DNA of 64,000 bases. Source: Clavulina sp. PMI_390 (Eukaryota > Basidiomycota > Agaricomycetes > Cantharellales > Hydnaceae). The position numbers were made by a program, and so were the translations under genes. The notes beneath the pieces were generated by a model. The model was not told the origin of the DNA. It did no database searches and was given only the letters and a program-made list of their open reading frames with translations. The stretch spans positions 1 to 64,000 of the forward strand of contig WIDE01000128.1 of NCBI GenBank assembly GCA_015039315.1. Reading direction: 5' to 3'. Of the stretch, positions 11,695 to 24,100 are shown piece by piece; the stretch's first letter is position 1, and each line of letters starts with the position of its first letter.

Positions 11695-14360
11695 TCACTG
11701 CTGCCGCATCGGAGTAGCGCTCAGAATACCACTAGAATTAGTGTTAGGCGCATTGTTGGTTGAGGATGACATGTTACCTGCTCCTGCCCCAGGTCTAGGT
11801 GAGCCTTCCAAATGTCCTGGCGGAGGCGGTCCGTACCCAACGCCTGCTGCAGCACCCATCTCGTTTGATTTCTGAATGGCTTCCGCCAGGGTAGGCTGGC
11901 GCCTGGCCTGCGGTTGGACGTTGTAAGGAAACATATGGACCACAGGGACCTTTGGAGGGTTGAAGCCTGACTGATTTGGTTGAAGGATGGTGACCGGACC
12001 GGAGGGCATGGAAGGGATATTATGGTCAATGCCACCACTCATGCCCATAGGGCCTCCGATATTCAGATTCGGACCCATCGGAGAGTTCATCATTTGCATT
12101 TGCTGCATCATGGCGGGGTCCATAAAAGCACTACCATCGCCCATTCCAGGGCCACTAAACATCGCTGGATGGTTCATGCCATTTGCATCAAATGGGGGCA
12201 TCATCCCCATCCCACCCATGTCCATTGGACCACCCATCGCCATTCCAGGCGGCATACCCATACCTCCAGCACCCATCATGCCCATGTCCATCATTGGTCC
12301 GCCCATATGCTGCACGGGAGGCATGCCCATACCCATCATCGCAGCCATGTTGGGATCCATCATACCCATCCCCATTGGCATTTGAGCACCGGGGATGAAG
12401 GGAGCCGCAAATGCATTCAGCTGGGCATTGGAATGCTGCACAGGATGGGGGCGAGGATTAAATTGAGGATTAGGATTGACATGACGAGGTGGTTGTTGGT
12501 GATGCTGGAACTGAGGATTGGGAGGCATGTTTTGGGGGAACCTCTGTTGATGATGTTGAGGGTGTGGGGGCAACTGATGCTGCGGGGGGCGGAATTGTTG
12601 GTTCTGCGAAGGAAACCCTATAGGTGCGCCCATTTGCATCTGTGGCTGCATCTGAGCCTGATTGCTCGCCATTGCACCAAATGTTGGCCCACGACCGCCA
12701 CTACCACCAGCCATCGGTGGGGCATTGCCACCAGGACGCGACATGGTATGATTCGCTTGTAGGGAAGCGTTGCGCGGCACTGGTGATTTGGGACGGAGCA
12801 TCTCAATTTCTAAGGTAATTGAGAGTAGTCAGTTTCGCGTATCTCTTCCCCTCTAGCTTGTGAGCCCTGACGCCTACCTGAGGTCGTCGGCACAACATGT
12901 TTCCCCATCGCGTCCGTATATGAGTTGATATGGGCATCCCACCAGTCGCGCTCCCACTTATCCGCAGGAATCCGGTCTTCAGTGCCAGCTTCAGGCACAG
13001 ACCCTGGCGATACTACCAGCGGTGGGTCGTTGACTGAGAATTCACCCGCTGTGACCCAGCCAGGCCGTAGAGAGTAAGCTCGTCCGAAGAGCTCGAGACG
13101 CCGTAACCCCATGCAAAAATTCTCAATGAGAGAGTACATTTCGGGTGGTTTCCGTGAAGGATCTGGACCATAGAGAGTTAGTTGTCAATGCAGGTCCAAA
13201 ATATGCTCAGATGCCGAACCTGATGGATCGCCCTCCCAAAACATGACGTCGGTATCTGTTAGAGCAGGATGAGCTTGAATAAATGAGCTGTCTCGCCGTG
13301 AAGTCTTACCGACATTGCAGTGGACGAACCAACTATCCGTTGATCGTCGGACTGTTCCTCGAATACCAATTAAACAATGTTCCTTCGTCCTAGAGAATAA
13401 GGTGGTTGTCGGAGGGTCTGTCTATGTCGATGGTCAGTGACCAAGATCTACTGTATGCACCATAAGGCCTAGACTCACTCCAGGGCCACGATTTGAGTTC
13501 TTGTTCGTCTTGATCCACACAACATCCTCACATCTACGATAGCCCCATCGATACAGGATCTCTCTACCCCGCTCAAGTCCATCGCCTGCCCCACTACCTA
13601 CCCACAGAAAGACGAAACTTGGATCAGCAGCAAGCTGTGGTACTGGAAGGTCGGCGAGGGTAGCCCATGTGAAGGATGATGAGAATGGTGGGTCTATGAG
13701 AATTGCGTCAAATTTGGATGGTGAGAGGGATTGCAGGTAGGCGATAGGATGGTAACAGGGCTGGTGGGCGGTTTGTGCGACAGCTTCTTTCTTCATGTTA
13801 AGGAGTCGTCGCTGCTTCGGATACCTAGCATGAAAGAAGAGGTTTGCCCCGAATGGAAATAGAGGTTTGTGCGAGCAATGGAACGTACTCCTCAAATCGC
13901 TTCTCAAGTTCGGCACCTTGCACAAAGTTCTGTGGCCACTCCCCCGAGTCAACATATTGCTGAGAATAGTCATTACGGATGGTTTCTTCAGCAGGGGAGT
14001 AATTTTTATATCGCCGCGCCCGAATGTGTTTGATGGGGTCCGCATTCGGAGGTAATCGGGTGTGGACCTTGTATGTCACTTGTGAGATTGGGTGGCCACC
14101 AGTAGGCATTCAGGACGTACATCGTCGGGTTCATCTGAGGAAATAGATTCAAAGGACCTCTTCCTAGTCATAGGAGATCTTGGCGCAATAGATCGAGCAT
14201 TCAAACCAGGGGGTGGTGACGAAAATCGGTCCACAATAGCCTGGTGTCGTTGCTGCGCAGCCTCCAACGTCTTTAGTAATGTGTCATGCTTATCGAGCAG
14301 AACATTTGATGAGTGGACAACGTCACGGTCAGACGACTGGTTTGAAGCATTAGTCGTCAT
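11695..14360 (-). CDS. METTL14-like MT-A70 family protein with Met/Gly/Pro-rich tail
   Basis: Exons on the complement 14121..14360, 13889..14067, 13479..13824, 13310..13421, 13220..13255, 12878..13162 and 11695..12809 give 770 residues. Residues about 180-400 form the MT-A70 fold: [82 protein letters not shown] and [20 protein letters not shown]. The pattern LPVPQ...GLERGR...[13 protein letters not shown] follows METTL14/Kar4 rather than METTL3, so the protein is probably the RNA-binding or structural subunit of an mRNA m6A writer in the nucleus; in yeast Kar4 also acts in mating and meiosis. The C-terminal 370 residues are low-complexity, rich in Met, Gly, Pro, Gln and Asn. A small intron near 11760 is possible but not needed. 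Confidence 0.88.
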
Positions 14361-14657
14361 TAGGGAAGGACGTGGCCAGTGTCCTTAAGAGTGGGTCGTG
14401 TGCAAGAGTGAATGCGAATGGAAGAACCATGTGTGTTCGAGTTTTGTCACGCGTCAAAACATCGAGCCCCAGATGCCGCGACCGCAAATACAGGAGACTT
14501 CACTGCTCTAGTCACTGGGATCGCATGTGCAAACATTCTAAATATGGATGCAATTTACTATTTCGAGCGTAGGAACAAGGTCGTAAAAACAACTCAAAAA
14601 GCGAGAACCAGGAAGGTAGCAGGGCAAATCGTCATCAGCAAATTACCAGCACCTTGC

Positions 14658-17600
14658 CTAGGAAAGACGAGGATCATCTTCGATCTCTCCGAATAGCGTG
14701 CGGCAGGCATCTTCAATGATCTCCAGCTGCTCGTTAAGAGATGAAATGCTCAGCAAGTAGAACCTAACATTCAGCAGGATGATGAGCCTCAGTACAAGAA
14801 AACAAGATAATATCTTGACCCACCAGAATCGCGTGAATTCTCCATTTCGGATGCTTTCTCTCCCCTCAGGAGTCTTAGCAAATTCCTGACTCAACACAAG
14901 CGCGTCGTGCGTCACAGCCGCCAGCCAATCTTCGGGAATCGCATGCAGGGAATCGTGTGGAAGTGGGGTCTTGGACGCCAAGCTCGCAGCGACCATCACA
15001 AAGCGACCCTGGGTGATTTTCAGAATGCGTTTGCGATAGGGGGACATCATCGTGACGAATTGTTCAATCATGGTGCGCGAGAACCGCGCTGTCCCCAGTG
15101 CTGTTCTGGCTTCTGCCTGACGATCTGGAGATGCGATACTAGTGAGTAGGCAGACATATCTCGACTTTATTGTATAGAACATGATGCGCGAGCGTACCAA
15201 GGATGGTTTGATTCGCTCGGATGATGCGAGCAATAGCGGCGCCTTCGAATTTCTTGACCATCTGGGGTTCGTCCTGAGCGAACCTATTGATGAGGTAACA
15301 ATGGTGAGCAGCCGCAATAGATCAAAATGGGGCATGAGGGACTAACTGGACCAGTGGCATCAGACCAAGGATCTGCCCTTGAATTTTTGTCTCTCGATGA
15401 GCCAACTCTGCAACTGTCTGCCTAACAGCGGATTCAGGAGCAGTAAAAGAGGGATCCGCTGGCATAGAAGCTCGGACGAGGGACTGGAGGATAGTGCTAT
15501 ATCCAGCGTATGGCGGTTAGATACCAGTTATCGTTTAGGAATGTGACTGACTCACTTATAACTGAGGTTCGAGTACACGACCCTATGTGGAGTTCAAATG
15601 GCATTAGTACTGCATTGGATATTTAATGTGAGTGACTTACTTGGCGAGAGCCTTTCGGAGCGTTCGCCTAGCGGGATTTCGCAGAACAAGTAGCTGGAAG
15701 CCCAGCACAATGATAAGAGCAATCGCCAAACCTGTCAAGGCTCGCCCAACTCGGATGGGGGGATCTCCATATGTTGTTGATTTGGAGTGGACCACATTTA
15801 CGTACTCGCTGACAATCAAAACAGCTAGGAACAGTAAAGAAAACGGCATCCAGGATAAGAATGGGCAACCGTGGCTTGGGCGTAAGACGACATACCGCAG
15901 GCGTTCATCGCGAGCAGGTTGAAAGTAAACAGTTGGGGCTTGAAGTACAGCAAGTAGTTCATTGGGATGCTGAACAGCGCAAGCAGACAGACGAGGCCAT
16001 AACTATCAAACGATCGGCAATAAATGATCAACATATAGTCATCAGGAGACATGGGACACGTATACGTACGGGTTGAAGTGATACCCTCCAACGTTTCTGA
16101 AGATCTCGAGGACTACAAGAATTCATTAGATTGGCGGTATAGCGGAAACGAGAAAGAGAAACATACAGATCATGCCCATAATGTAGCCTGAGCTGGAGCC
16201 CGCAATCTGCAATACGAAAGAGCGTAGGGACTGTCCAAGAGTAGGCGTCCTGCAAAACGATATCGGTGTTAGTCTGAAGAAGCTAATGAGACAGGGAACT
16301 AATAAAGAAGACTCACAAGGCGACGACGACAGTGATCAAGCTGCCAGTAATATTGTACTTGATGAAGAACGCCCGACTTCCCTCTGCCCAAATCAATGCT
16401 CCAAACACCAACGATGCGCCCATGACTTTGAGCGCGTAAACGCTGTTCTCTCCGTGAGTTGCCTCTTCGAGGCGCTTGAGGCGCTGCCAGAATGTGGGCA
16501 CAATAGGAACATATTTTCGCCCCTCCAAATGTGCGATCGCCTCCCTCATGGTCATCTCCTTCTCGTCGGGAATAGTGGGTAGATTGGTTGCTGGAGGGAC
16601 GGCCCTGGCTTCCGTAACCTCAGGTGATGGATTAGAATCATCAGAGTCGCGAGAAAGGGTGTTGGAGAGTGGCGAGTCCGAGTGAATGTGCTTCTTCCGG
16701 CTGATGCTCTCGAAGAGGTGGAAATGGAGACCCTTTCGGCGAGGGCGACCTTTTGCATCTGTTTCCTTGACAAGGGCATGTGCCTGTGCGAGGGCAGTGG
16801 TGAACTGACTAATCGACACAAGTATTGCAGGTGAGCCACCGAAATGAAAGCACAAAAAAGAATTGACAACATACTCCAATGCAAAGATGACCGAGAACAC
16901 TCTCATGAGACTGTGGTTCGCACTCATGTCTCTCATCATAGTATCCGGATGAGCGACACCTGAGGGATCTTCGTCTCCGCCAACAACGTCTAGAGCTGAG
17001 GCGCTTGCCTCGTTTCTTCCATATTCCGCGCGCATAGCCCGTCGCTGACGGATGCTCATCATCATGTCGGGCCTGTTCACCTCCACTGCATGGCCACGAA
17101 CGTGGTCTGGGCCAACAGCATCCCAGATGGATGGACGAGGCTCGCGGACATAGAGCGTCATATCACCTCCGGTAAGTTGGCCACCAGTGATTGCATCGGT
17201 AAGGACATCGCGTTGCTGGGCCTCCCAGATCTAGGGATGGTGGCATACGTCAAGCCAGCACAACAAGTCAGCTTGATAGTTTGGCTGATGATACGGAACA
17301 AAGAGACTGACCAAGAATCCCTTCTTCAACCGTTTGGCGCATCCCCTCATTTTCAGAAGCTCAGCTTCACCCTTGGCAGTAAATGAATTTTTCGGTTTCT
17401 CCTCAGTAGTGCTAGGAAGGAGCACACTCCCCGCACCAGGAGTAGCAAGTGCGGTGGTACCTCCAGACTCCGAGTTGGGAACGTCGGGAGGATGAGGTGC
17501 ATCACGCTCAACCTCGGCCAAAAGTCTCGCTCCGATCACTTTCATATCTTCTTCCGTGAAAGCACGGGCCATAGTTGGTCGGCGCACTGGAGGTGGGCGA

Positions 17601-19256
17601 CTTGGGGTCCCTCCAAGATCACCATCACCCTCTGGCTTCGACCCAGACGACGCGGCATCCTGCTGTTCACTAGGAGCTTCGGCGCCAGAGCCCGCAGATG
17701 GATCTTGTTGCTCAAGGTCGTAGTAAGCTTTAGCTGCATTTGCAGCGGCGGCAGCACCAAAGGTTTCGGAAGGCTTGCACCCTAGTTCCAACTGGATCTC
17801 GACGATGGTACGATGGGTGTCGCGACGCCTAAAGATTGAAATGCGAGCAGCGAATCAGTAGGCACGCCAAGATAGTCAGAAGTAGATGAGCGTACAGTTG
17901 ATTGAACGTGTTGATTGTTGATGGAAGGAAACGCTCTTCCCAAAGTGGAACCGGGGTCTTCTCATATGCCGTGAGGGAGCTGTACATAGCAATAAGGCTG
18001 AGCTGAAGGGTCCTGGTCTGGGAGATCAGCGCATGGTAATCCTGGACGCTCCAGCGAGACCAGTTGATTTCAATAGCAGACGCTCCGATCTTTTGGTTAA
18101 GGAGACCGAAATCTTGCTATGGAACAACAAGCCACACTAGTCAGAATTGGAAGAGTAATGGCAAGAGTCAGGATAGGATAGTTGGGAACTCACACGAATG
18201 GTTTGGTTCAGCTTGTCACGCAGGGCGCGGTCCTCCTCGGTGAGGGTCATGGTGTACGTCTTAGCGAGAAGATGGGAGAGAGTTCCGATATGGTCAAGTG
18301 AAAGGACCAAGGTCTGTCGGAGCTCCTTCTCGGTAGATATGGGGAAGACGAAGAGGTTGACAAACACTACAATAGCTGCACCCCAACTAAGAGACCACAT
18401 CAGATTGCTGAGACAAAAAACGATAGGAGAATATTCCGGTATAGAACGCACGCATATGCCTCTAGGTATCCCTCGAGGTACTTGGGACTGAATGAGCCGA
18501 CCAAAATAGAAACGTAGACCTGCATCATTCAGTCAGCATAATTGTAATACTCTTACCACAATGCTGGGAGGACTCACCCCGTTGAAGGTCATGAGGATTG
18601 CCAAAAGGGCGAAGCCGAAGAGCCTGGGCATTGGAAAAAAGTAAATTAGGCACGCCCATCAAGCTTCTGTGGGTAGAAATGACAACATGTGTTGCAAAAG
18701 ACATACCTTGGATCGGCACCCTTTAGAAGAGCCAGAAGATAGACCATGATTGCGAAGACTATGACTTGAGATACCAAAGAAACGCGAAGTTTGCTGAGAA
18801 TAACAAAGTTGACAGCACCGATTCCAACTCCCATCAACGCTAGAATGACGCCGAAGAGATGTTCTCCAGTCGATTTACCCGGGAAACCAGCGATGGACAG
18901 AATGACGGCAGCTTTATTCAAGGTTCAATATTTCAGGATGTGTTCTCATCTCATTATAAACGCGGTTCAAGCTGAGCGCACCTGAGAGGGCAGTGGGCAC
19001 CTTCTCCAGGTCGTCGAAGCCGTTCAGCATAGGAAGGAGGACAACAAGAGTATATGCCAGTGCGCCTAGACAGTAGGACGAGATCGTGCAGATAATTTGA
19101 AGACAGAGAAAAAGGTTATGAGTTCATAACTGCTCAAGCGCTCGCGAGCGCGTCCAAGGTAGGTGGAGATAGCGTCGTACCTTTGAACACAGTGATGCCC
19201 TTGCGCGACATGATGAACGCCCTAGCGCCCTTGAGGGACTGGCCTACGCTACTCAT
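14658..19256 (-). CDS. Multi-pass Bre4/aromatic-acid-exporter-like membrane protein
   Basis: A large gene split by many short introns, built from frames at 18646-18921, 18137-18451, 17231-17791, 16313-17161, 15825-16255, 15637-15849 and 14658-15335. The first coding exon is 19181..19256 (MSSVGQSLKGARAFI), joined in phase to a segment starting GALAYTLVVLLPMLNGFDD; an upstream in-frame Met at 19352 is an alternative. Two blocks of membrane helices flank a hydrophilic centre: the N-terminal block includes VPTALSAAVILSIAGFPGKS and VSLVSQVIVFAIMVYLLALL, the second includes GENSVYALKVMGASLVFGAL and YNITGSLITVVVAL. This doubled architecture is typical of fungal Bre4 and fusaric-acid-resistance-like proteins (FUSC/ArAE; DUF2421 C-terminal region). 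Substrate unknown; some relatives affect brefeldin A sensitivity. Exon boundaries are approximate. Confidence 0.75.
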
Positions 19257-20257
19257 CGCGGCGATGAAGGCCAAAAACGATGAAGAATGCAAGGAAACAC
19301 GCGATTCACGTGCTGGGGTGACGCTTGTCTTGTTTACCTGGATTACTCCCACCCTCGGTCTCGGGCCCGGGCAACGACCCGTCGATGGAGTTTAAGGTTC
19401 AAAACACCCGAGGAAATCCACGGGCCTCTCGCGGATGGGAACGACGCCTTGGAGCTATACTAGCTGGGGGGGTATCTTATTATCAAAACCTTGGCGAAAG
19501 TGGCCTTGAGGGGGGTCCTGGTCTGGCGTTGCTCTTAGGAACATTCACTTCGGCAGTGGGAGTGTATTTTGACCCGACCCTGACAGCAACCATTCAGAGA
19601 GCCAAACCGCTCACCCCTAATATTCACTGGACCAACCGGCTCATTTTGTGGTTTCATAAGCATCCGTTTCCGCCATCACCGAGATCTCTCACTGATACAA
19701 TGTCATCTTGCGCGCACCCATATGGAGCCCATTATATTGCCAACCTATTGGCAGTGAAGATACTTAACGGGGGTTCAGAGCCTATTCTACCAAATGTCGA
19801 ATACCAAAGGTTGAACGCCCACAGGATGTTGCTTTATCACGGAGAATTTCCCGGTCAATCAAGCCAAAATATCCCTAATTGAATAAACTACGAGGAGGCT
19901 TGAGGTTGACGAACGTGTTCACTTAGTGTTTGCAAATGCACCTTGTGAAAAAGCGAAGATGAAATCACAGCAAAATTGCTCACTCTTGTCTGGGTATCAG
20001 TGGGCGAAGCTCTGTTTTTTGATCCAACGGAGCCGAAGCCTTCATCTCATTAGGATTAATCCATCTCGTCGCGTCGCTTGATTCGCCTGGTCGGGCTGAC
20101 GATGTCGAGCACTGGCTATCTTTGAATCTTGCAGCCCTCTAGCGGCGATCGGACTCCGGCTGTCAATTTTATACCGCGACCGATAAGAGGATATTTTCAC
20201 CCAACCACTGTGCTTGTCTACTCCCAAGATCCCCCACAACGAAGACCCATTTTCAGC
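19257..20257. other. Divergent promoter region, exporter-like protein / lipase
   Basis: About 1 kb between two divergently transcribed genes. A plus-strand frame at 19325-19882 has no recognised domain and no splice partners. Otherwise nothing beyond expected promoters was seen. Confidence 0.45.
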
Positions 20258-22969
20258 ATGTCAGCAGTGCCATCGGTCGTGGATGACAATCCGCCGTCGA
20301 TCAATTCTGCTCGTCCTGTTATTCACGACAAACTGAGGTCCCTTCTCTATGAAGAAGGTGAGTACCTGCACCTTCACATGTGTTGGTGGGAATACTAACA
20401 CATCGCTTTGCTATCCTCTCTATGATTACAACCTTCAGTGAAAGCCACCTCGGACAGCGTGAGCTCATTCTTCGTGTTAAAGTACTATGCTCTAATATGA
20501 TGATTGAACGTGTTTAGACCTCTGATAGCTACCTAAAATTGATTATGGTTGAGACTAGGCGATATGGAAGTTTCTTATTCTGGAACATCACCTATGCCGG
20601 TAGGTATTTCTTCTGCTTCAGTTTATGTCGAGTAATTCATGACGACCCTGCGTCTCCTCCCAGTCTTCTTCACTCTGTTTGGCGGGCTCGATCTACTGAG
20701 TCTCTCCTCCATTTGGTTCTATGCTGTTGGTAGCAGTACGCTCCTCGCTTTTGCGCTCCCTTTCTGCCTCATTGTCAGGTTCCCACCCTTGGTTGGAATC
20801 TACTTTGCGTGGAGCTCAAAGTTAGTCTGCGTATGAACCCTCTTGTTACCGGCCGGCGATTGACTTTACAATCTCATTGAAGACATGGGGGCGGGCTTGG
20901 AGTGGTGAATGCGTGGAATCCGAATATCTTCAAGGTCAACAATATCATTTATGTCGCTGAATAATCCCCAACAATTGCCCCTTTAGGTGATGACCCTGGA
21001 ACAGGCTGCGGCCGCGAAGGGAGCGCTAAGCGCGTCCTACAAGGACAGCCCTAACACAAAAGATCATCGTGTCTTTGATCTTGACGTTGCACGCCTATTG
21101 TGCGCCTCGTCACTTTCGTCATCTGGCGCACTGAACTAACATTGGCGTAGATTACAGATGGCCGCCGTCATATACGAGCACAGGCGTGGCGCGATTTACG
21201 ACGCGGTCGCAAGCCGAGAGCACGGGAAGCTATCCAAACCAGCCGCGTCCCGTGATGTACACTCCCCTTGTTCCTTTCTGTGTCCATCCTTCTGATAATG
21301 TGGCTCCTAGAACTCTACTAGCTCGACTGGTGGTTTACAGGGCCATCAAACGCCCACATCGGCCGCAAAGGCGGTTGATAGTGAAGCTGACCGACATATC
21401 CGTGAATTTGTCAAGGCTTTCGGCCTTGACTATGAGCCTATTTCCGGTAAGACGCACTGAAGATTGCTCGGGTTTCTTCCTCAAGTAGCATACCCGTCCT
21501 GAAATCTCAATAATCAATATCTTTTGTCCGTAGAGTTGCATAACACCTCATCTGCATTCGCGGGCTTATTCTGGGACCCCAAATCCAATTGGATCGTAGT
21601 AAGCTTCAAGGGCACGTCTCCTCTTGGTACGCCAGGCATTCATAACAACTACCATGCTACAAGAATACTTAGCATTGCCACTCCCATAGATTTTACTGAG
21701 TGGGCGTCCGACCTTGACGTGAGGATGGTAGAATGTGCGTGCTTATATTCGGTCTCATTAATTGCGGAAATCAGCCAGCTGAGAATGTTTCAACTAGGCA
21801 AGGACCAAATCAAAGGTTTTTCAAAATGCCATTTGGGATTCAGGGTATGATATAATCCAGCCCGTATCTCATCTTCATATAGAGACCCACTGACAGGCTA
21901 TTTTTAGGAGCGTATCTTCCCCTATGACAGTACTTCTCATACATTCGACTTTAAGCCCTATGACACTATTGTGCGTGGCGTGAAGACTCTCGCAGAATGG
22001 CTCAGGAACGAAAACGAGCTCCCCGAAGAGACAAAGGTCAATGTATGGTTTACGGGCCACTCGCTTGGGTGCGCTATAGCCTCCCTAGTGTGAGTTTTGC
22101 TTGAGCCAAGGCCGAGAACCGGATTCACTGACAATAGCTACTGGTGCATAGGTACTCCCGCATGTTGATGGAAGATGATCAGCTGGGACAAACTGCTGTG
22201 CTTCGGGATGCATACTTGTTTGCTGCGCCGGTCACGACAGATCGTGCTAGTGTTGAGGGTAAGGCTTCTAACTCACATGATGCTAGGATATGACCTCACA
22301 AACACGAAATTAGCCTTCAATAAGAAGATGAAGGAGGTGCCTGACCAGGTCAAAACAATGTGGCGCGTCACCTCGAACGGTGACTTTGTTGCCACTTTAC
22401 TGCCTGAGCTAGGAGATCATTATTCTACCTCGGTCGGCCCTGGTGCGTGCATACTGCCATTCTTCTTTTGATGAGGTTCGCAGTTGACATGTTGGCAATG
22501 CCTGAATCGTTGGCAGACAATGCGTTTGCGTTAGCGCATCTAGGTGCTGAACTTGTTATGAAGGACCACCCGACTAAAAGCCGCGTTTCAGGTGGGTATT
22601 TGCAGGTCCTTTGTCTCATTAGTCGGGTCGGCCGAAGATCTAAATAACATCGCTCTGTCGAACCCTTAGGGAGCCATCTGCTTCACGGGTGTCCTGTCAG
22701 GGTTCACTCGCTGTTTACACCCGCGGAGATTGCAGCCCAGCGCACTGCCGAACTTTCTACTTGGAAGGCAAAACTCCGCGAACGTGCTGGTGTGTGGTTA
22801 CAAATGATTCCTGGGTTTGGGCGGATCGCAGCACACGCTACTGGTGAGCCCCTCATAAGTATTTGCGGCATCTGTACTCTGACGACTGACTACCATACCT
22901 GGCCTAGTTTTCTATTGGGATCAGCTCTCACGGATCGGCGTTGGCGAATGTCAATGGGAGGTGGACTAG
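20258..22969 (+). CDS. Membrane-anchored class 3 lipase (alpha/beta hydrolase)
   Basis: Seventeen exons can be placed with closing phases: 20258..20357, 20439..20458, 20518..20599, 20664..20820, 20883..20934, 20987..21099, 21151..21256, 21341..21446, 21534..21626, 21690..21734, 21798..21844, 21908..22089, 22152..22258, 22314..22442, 22484..22591, 22670..22843 and 22908..22969 (560 residues). The nucleophile elbow GHSLGCAIASLVY, preceded by KVNVWFT, and the strand WIVVSFKGTSP are the class 3 lipase hallmarks; the catalytic Asp is probably in SNGDFVATL and the His near the C-terminus (GSHLLHG). Before the hydrolase domain lies a hydrophobic segment (VFFTLFGGLDLLSLSSIWFY and beyond) that probably makes two membrane helices. 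Likely a membrane triacylglycerol or phospholipid lipase. Exon 15 could instead start at 22518 without changing frame. Confidence 0.85.
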
Positions 22970-23634
22970 ACGGCTGTGTTCCATCCTCATTGACGACTTG
23001 GTAGACATAAGTTGGGATAATGACCTCCTGGTTCTCTATGCCACAATGAGTGGAATAGCTTTTTAGAAAGATGGGAGGATCGTGAAGGTGATGATTCAAG
23101 GTATTCAGACCAGAGTACACGCTGAGTTTGGAGAATCTTGACGCGTCCCGTGGGTAGCAGGTTGTTATTTAGAACATCGGGTTCTAGTCATTGCGAATGA
23201 CCAGCGTTCACATGAATCCAGCACAACTTGGAGAGCTACTGCTGAACTTAGAGCTCATGATTCAATGGAGTCGCACCAAGTGCTCATATGAGCTCATGCC
23301 TCATGCCAGTCGTGAGCTTATTCATCACACCTACACAATCAGTTGTGGATCGAATCCAAGGAAAAGATCATAGCATGGATACGCATATGGATGCAGTGAA
23401 CAAGGCCCTAGCTAGAGAGTGATGGGAGATCTAGTCATTGAGGCGATGAAATGTGGGCTCGGGCCCGAAAAAAACCTGTTGACTCAGTCCTCGGATCTGA
23501 GACAGCGCGACGGTGGTTGGCAAATAGGGTAGTTGTGAAGATAGAAAAGCGGATGGAAATGCCGGGAGGGCCATGCAAGTATCAATACATCGACGAAAGC
23601 GCAAAGGATATCGGAACAGGATGGAGCGAGATCC
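22970..23634. other. Convergent 3' intergenic region
   Basis: Between the 3' ends of the lipase and eS27 genes. An A/T-balanced stretch with scattered GAGCTCATG-like repeats (23250-23300) is present; no gene is evident. Confidence 0.4.
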
Positions 23635-24100
23635 TTAGATTTTTCGGCGGAATGACGAGCCTAGAGCGATAAAGTCAGGTCGATCAAGATGCGTGTGGCG
23701 GCAGGAGAAACAACGCGATGATCAATTGGACGTACCCTCAGTCAACCGGGCCTTACCACCAGTAGGCTGGCACAGGACGGTGGTGCAAGAGCCGCAGATC
23801 ACGACAGTGTCAGCATGCGAGAAGACAGTGGTGATGGCGAAGCACCCTGAGCAAACAGAATGGTGCATCTTCGATCAGCAAAATTCCATTTTCTTGAGAA
23901 TTTGCGAGCATTACTTACCAGGGCACTTGACATCCATGAAGTAGGAGTTGGGCGATTGCACAAGGCGCTTTAGCTTGTGCTGCTTTTTCTCGAGCTCGGC
24001 AGAGGGGTTAAGGAGATCGACGGCGAGAGTCTACATAAAAGTCAAACATACTGCTGTCAGAATCCTCGTTGGTGTCGTCGTTGGGCAGTTTGCTCACCAT
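23635..24100 (-). CDS. RPS27: 40S ribosomal protein eS27
   Basis: Structural protein of the small ribosomal subunit. Exons on the complement 24098..24100, 23919..24030, 23736..23846 and 23635..23660 close to 83 residues, the family's standard size. The sequence reads [19 protein letters not shown] and [19 protein letters not shown], then [17 protein letters not shown] and [13 protein letters not shown], ending SSFRRKI. The two CxxC pairs form the eS27 zinc ribbon. The start codon forms its own coding exon: ATG is followed immediately by a GTGAGC donor, and translation resumes with Thr-Leu-Ala. This is the only start compatible with the conserved MTLAVDLL N-terminus; reading through the intron would give an unrelated sequence. 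Confidence 0.96.

Noticed and set aside
11980..12762. Plus-strand frame of 260 codons rich in His
   Set aside because: Antisense to the Met/Gly/Pro-rich tail of the METTL14-like gene; the composition mirrors CAT repeats (Met read as His/Ile).
19325..19882. Plus-strand frame of 185 codons in a divergent promoter region
   Set aside because: No recognised domain, no splice partners and it overlaps the 5' end of the exporter-like gene.
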